Below, piece after piece: positions 20,433 to 21,587 of a DNA stretch of 21,587 bases (within the stretch, counting starts at the first letter, position 1; each line of letters opens with the position of its first letter). The notes beneath the pieces are model-generated. The model had not been told where the DNA came from, ran no database searches, and saw only the letters and a list, made by a program, of their open reading frames with translations. The position numbers and the translations under genes are program-made. Origin of the DNA: Sphingomonadales bacterium. GTDB lineage: Bacteria > Pseudomonadota > Alphaproteobacteria > Sphingomonadales > Sphingomonadaceae. The stretch is from NCBI GenBank assembly GCA_025360285.1, contig JANYCM010000134.1, positions 1 through 21,587 of the forward strand. Direction: 5' to 3'.

Positions 20433-21497
20433 ATGAATGCCCAGTCCAACCATGCCGCGACCTTTGCCGCCGGCCCTGCCAGGGTGGCGGACGACAGCGC
20501 GATGATCCGCCTCGCCGCGCAATTGACCCGCGATCTGGGCGCAGCGCGGCCCGCACTGTATTGGGCGGATTTCCTCGGCAGTGCGGCGCTTGGCTATGCC
20601 GGGCTGGCGCTGGCGATCATCGGCCATGGCCCGCTGGCGGCGGTTGCCGCGATTATCGCCGTGCTGGCGCTGTACCGTACCGGCAGCTTCATCCATGAAG
20701 TGTCGCATTTGCGGCCCGATGCCGTCCCCGGCTTTCGCACCGGCTATAATCTCGTCATCGGCGTGCCACTGCTGGTGCCATCGTTCATGTATGAAGGCGT
20801 GCACAGCCTGCACCATGCCCGCACCCGCTATGGCACCGCCGAAGACCCCGAATATCTGCCGCTGGCGCGCATGCAGCCGTGGACCTTGCCGTTGTTCGTC
20901 GCCGCCTCGGCACTGGCGCCGGCGGCGCTGATCATCCGCTATGGCGTGCTGGCGCCGCTCGGGCTGGTTGTGCCGCCACTGCGCCGGCTGCTGGTGGCGC
21001 GTTATTCGGCGCTGTCGATCAATCCGGATTTCCGCCGCCGCGCCCCCGACGGCGAATTCGCCCGCCACTGGACGCGTTGGGAAGCCGCCGCCAGCCTGTG
21101 GGCGATTGCGGTGATCGCCGGCGTCGCCACCGGGCTGTTCCCGCTGCGCGCCTTTGCGATCACGCTGGCCATCGTTTCGGCGACGATGGTGCTCAATCAG
21201 GTTCGCACTCTGGTCGCGCATCTGTGGGAAAATGACGGCGCGGTGCTGACGGTGACCGGCCAGTATCTCGACAGTGTCAACGTGCCGCCACCCGCGCTGC
21301 TGCCGGCACTATGGGCGCCGGTTGGCCTGCGCTATCATGCACTGCACCACCTGTTGCCGGGGCTTCCCTATCATTCGCTCGGCGAAGCGCACCGCCGCAT
21401 CAAGGCGGCGGTGCCGGCCGATTCGCTTTACCATGGTGCCAGTTATCCGGGGTTGCCGGGCTTGCTGCTGCGGCTAGTGCAGGGCGCAAAGGCATAA
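20433..21497 (+). CDS. Membrane fatty acid desaturase family protein
   Basis: A 354-residue integral membrane di-iron desaturase. The three histidine boxes are HEVSH (88-92), HSLHH (124-128) and HALHH (302-306), followed by LPGLPYHSLGEAHRRI as in fatty acid desaturases. Hydrophobic spans lie around 44-80, 105-120, 152-182 and 220-257. Such enzymes insert a double bond into lipid acyl chains using oxygen and an electron donor. Whether the substrate is a phospholipid, free acyl chain or sphingolipid cannot be told. I chose the ATG at 20433 (MNAQSNHAATF); in-frame ATGs lie at 20403 and further left, but those overlap the candidate promoter or the divergent esterase gene. No good ribosome binding site is visible, so the start is moderately sure. 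The gene is followed by a hairpin. Confidence 0.87.
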   Translation: MNAQSNHAATFAAGPARVADDSAMIRLAAQLTRDLGAARPALYWADFLGSAALGYAGLALAIIGHGPLAAVAAIIAVLALYRTGSFIHEVSHLRPDAVPGFRTGYNLVIGVPLLVPSFMYEGVHSLHHARTRYGTAEDPEYLPLARMQPWTLPLFVAASALAPAALIIRYGVLAPLGLVVPPLRRLLVARYSALSINPDFRRRAPDGEFARHWTRWEAAASLWAIAVIAGVATGLFPLRAFAITLAIVSATMVLNQVRTLVAHLWENDGAVLTVTGQYLDSVNVPPPALLPALWAPVGLRYHALHHLLPGLPYHSLGEAHRRIKAAVPADSLYHGASYPGLPGLLLRLVQGAKA

Positions 21498-21502
21498 ATC
21501 AT

Positions 21503-21531
21503 CGTCATTCCGGGCTTGACCCGGGATGACG
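21503..21531. terminator. Inverted repeat between desaturase and convergent gene
   Basis: CGTCATTCCGGG (21503-21514) pairs with CCCGGGATGACG (21520-21531) with one T-G wobble around the loop CTTGA. It lies 5 bp after the desaturase stop and 4 bp after the stop of the minus-strand gene at the window edge. Its sequence resembles a dispersed GTCAT-type repeat that I associate with alphaproteobacterial intergenic regions. Confidence 0.6.
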
Positions 21532-21535
21532 AATT

Positions 21536-21587
21536 CTAGGCCGCCGCGTTGAACGGCTTGTCCTTGTCCGGCCGCAGATCGCCGGGC
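21536..21587 (-). CDS. C-terminal end of an unidentified gene (cut by window edge)
   Basis: The minus-strand frame entering from the right edge reads PGDLRPDKDKPFNAAA and stops at TAG (21536-21538). Only 16 residues are visible, too few to name the protein. The call rests on the open frame, typical codon use and the position of the hairpin just past the stop, as with other convergent gene pairs in this window. Confidence 0.45.
   Translation of the reverse strand, partial: PGDLRPDKDKPFNAAA

Noticed and set aside
20301..21221. Minus-strand frame extending the esterase N-terminus by about 300 residues
   Set aside because: It is antisense to the desaturase gene with three clear histidine boxes, and the esterase has a signal peptide and ribosome binding site at 20300.
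21536..21543. CTAGGCCG near the right window edge, another possible element end
   Set aside because: Same reason: it is the Ala-Ala-stop end of a minus-strand gene and the similarity stops after these bases.

Overview
This is a high-GC stretch of bacterial chromosome. It most likely comes from an alphaproteobacterium of the order Sphingomonadales. The evidence is a serine palmitoyltransferase/ACP/reductase/acyl-AMP ligase cluster for ceramide synthesis, a PEP-CTERM protein of the W-x-M-L-I-x-G-F-G type, a Cbp3-type chaperone beside an SmpA/OmlA lipoprotein and a DUF177 gene, and GC-rich inverted repeats between genes. I saw no rRNA, tRNA, CRISPR array, phage or conjugation genes. The window reads as housekeeping and lipid-metabolism chromosome with a few small repeats and one transposon-like insertion.

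Layout, left to right. (1) 1-1625: a DUF177 (YceD-like) gene, cut by the window edge, and a cytochrome bc1 assembly chaperone on the minus strand, divergent from a BamE/OmlA-like lipoprotein. (2) 1657-3522: a minus-strand run of GNAT acetyltransferase, PuuE-like deacetylase-fold protein and tadA, tightly packed. (3) 3556-3832: a MITE-like element with terminal inverted repeats and CTAG at both ends, ending 9 bp before a start codon. (4) 3842-6539: a plus-strand operon of APH-fold kinase, acyl-CoA dehydrogenase and NUDIX hydrolase, joined by two ATGA overlaps. The first two look like a split ACAD10/11 pair. (5) 6620-10979: the ceramide cluster on the minus strand (acyl-AMP ligase, NAD-dependent reductase, ACP, serine palmitoyltransferase), with a head-to-head repeat pair between ligase and reductase.

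(6) 11091-12361: recX and a TMEM175-family channel on the plus strand. (7) 12422-14770: clpA on the minus strand, without clpS just upstream. (8) 14991-16543: two tandem secreted or anchored class A acid-phosphatase-like proteins. (9) 16558-18739: a membrane diguanylate cyclase and a PEP-CTERM protein, minus strand. (10) 18882-20300: a secreted tannase/feruloyl esterase-family enzyme, minus strand, with a tandem hairpin repeat in its leader, divergent from a membrane fatty acid desaturase (20433-21497). The last 52 bp hold the C-terminal end of an unidentified minus-strand gene.

How the genes fit together. The ceramide cluster supplies the activated acyl chain (ligase plus ACP), the sphingoid base (serine palmitoyltransferase) and a reduction step. 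The dedicated bacterial ceramide synthase is not in this window. The kinase/dehydrogenase pair suggests use of 4-hydroxy fatty acids by phosphorylation and elimination. The desaturase may also act on membrane lipids, but nothing in the sequence links it to the ceramide genes. The items most worth a second look are the MITE-like insertion at the front of the kinase/dehydrogenase operon, the covarying hairpins of the head-to-head repeat, and the split ACAD10/11-like pair. I did not find an obviously new multi-gene system.
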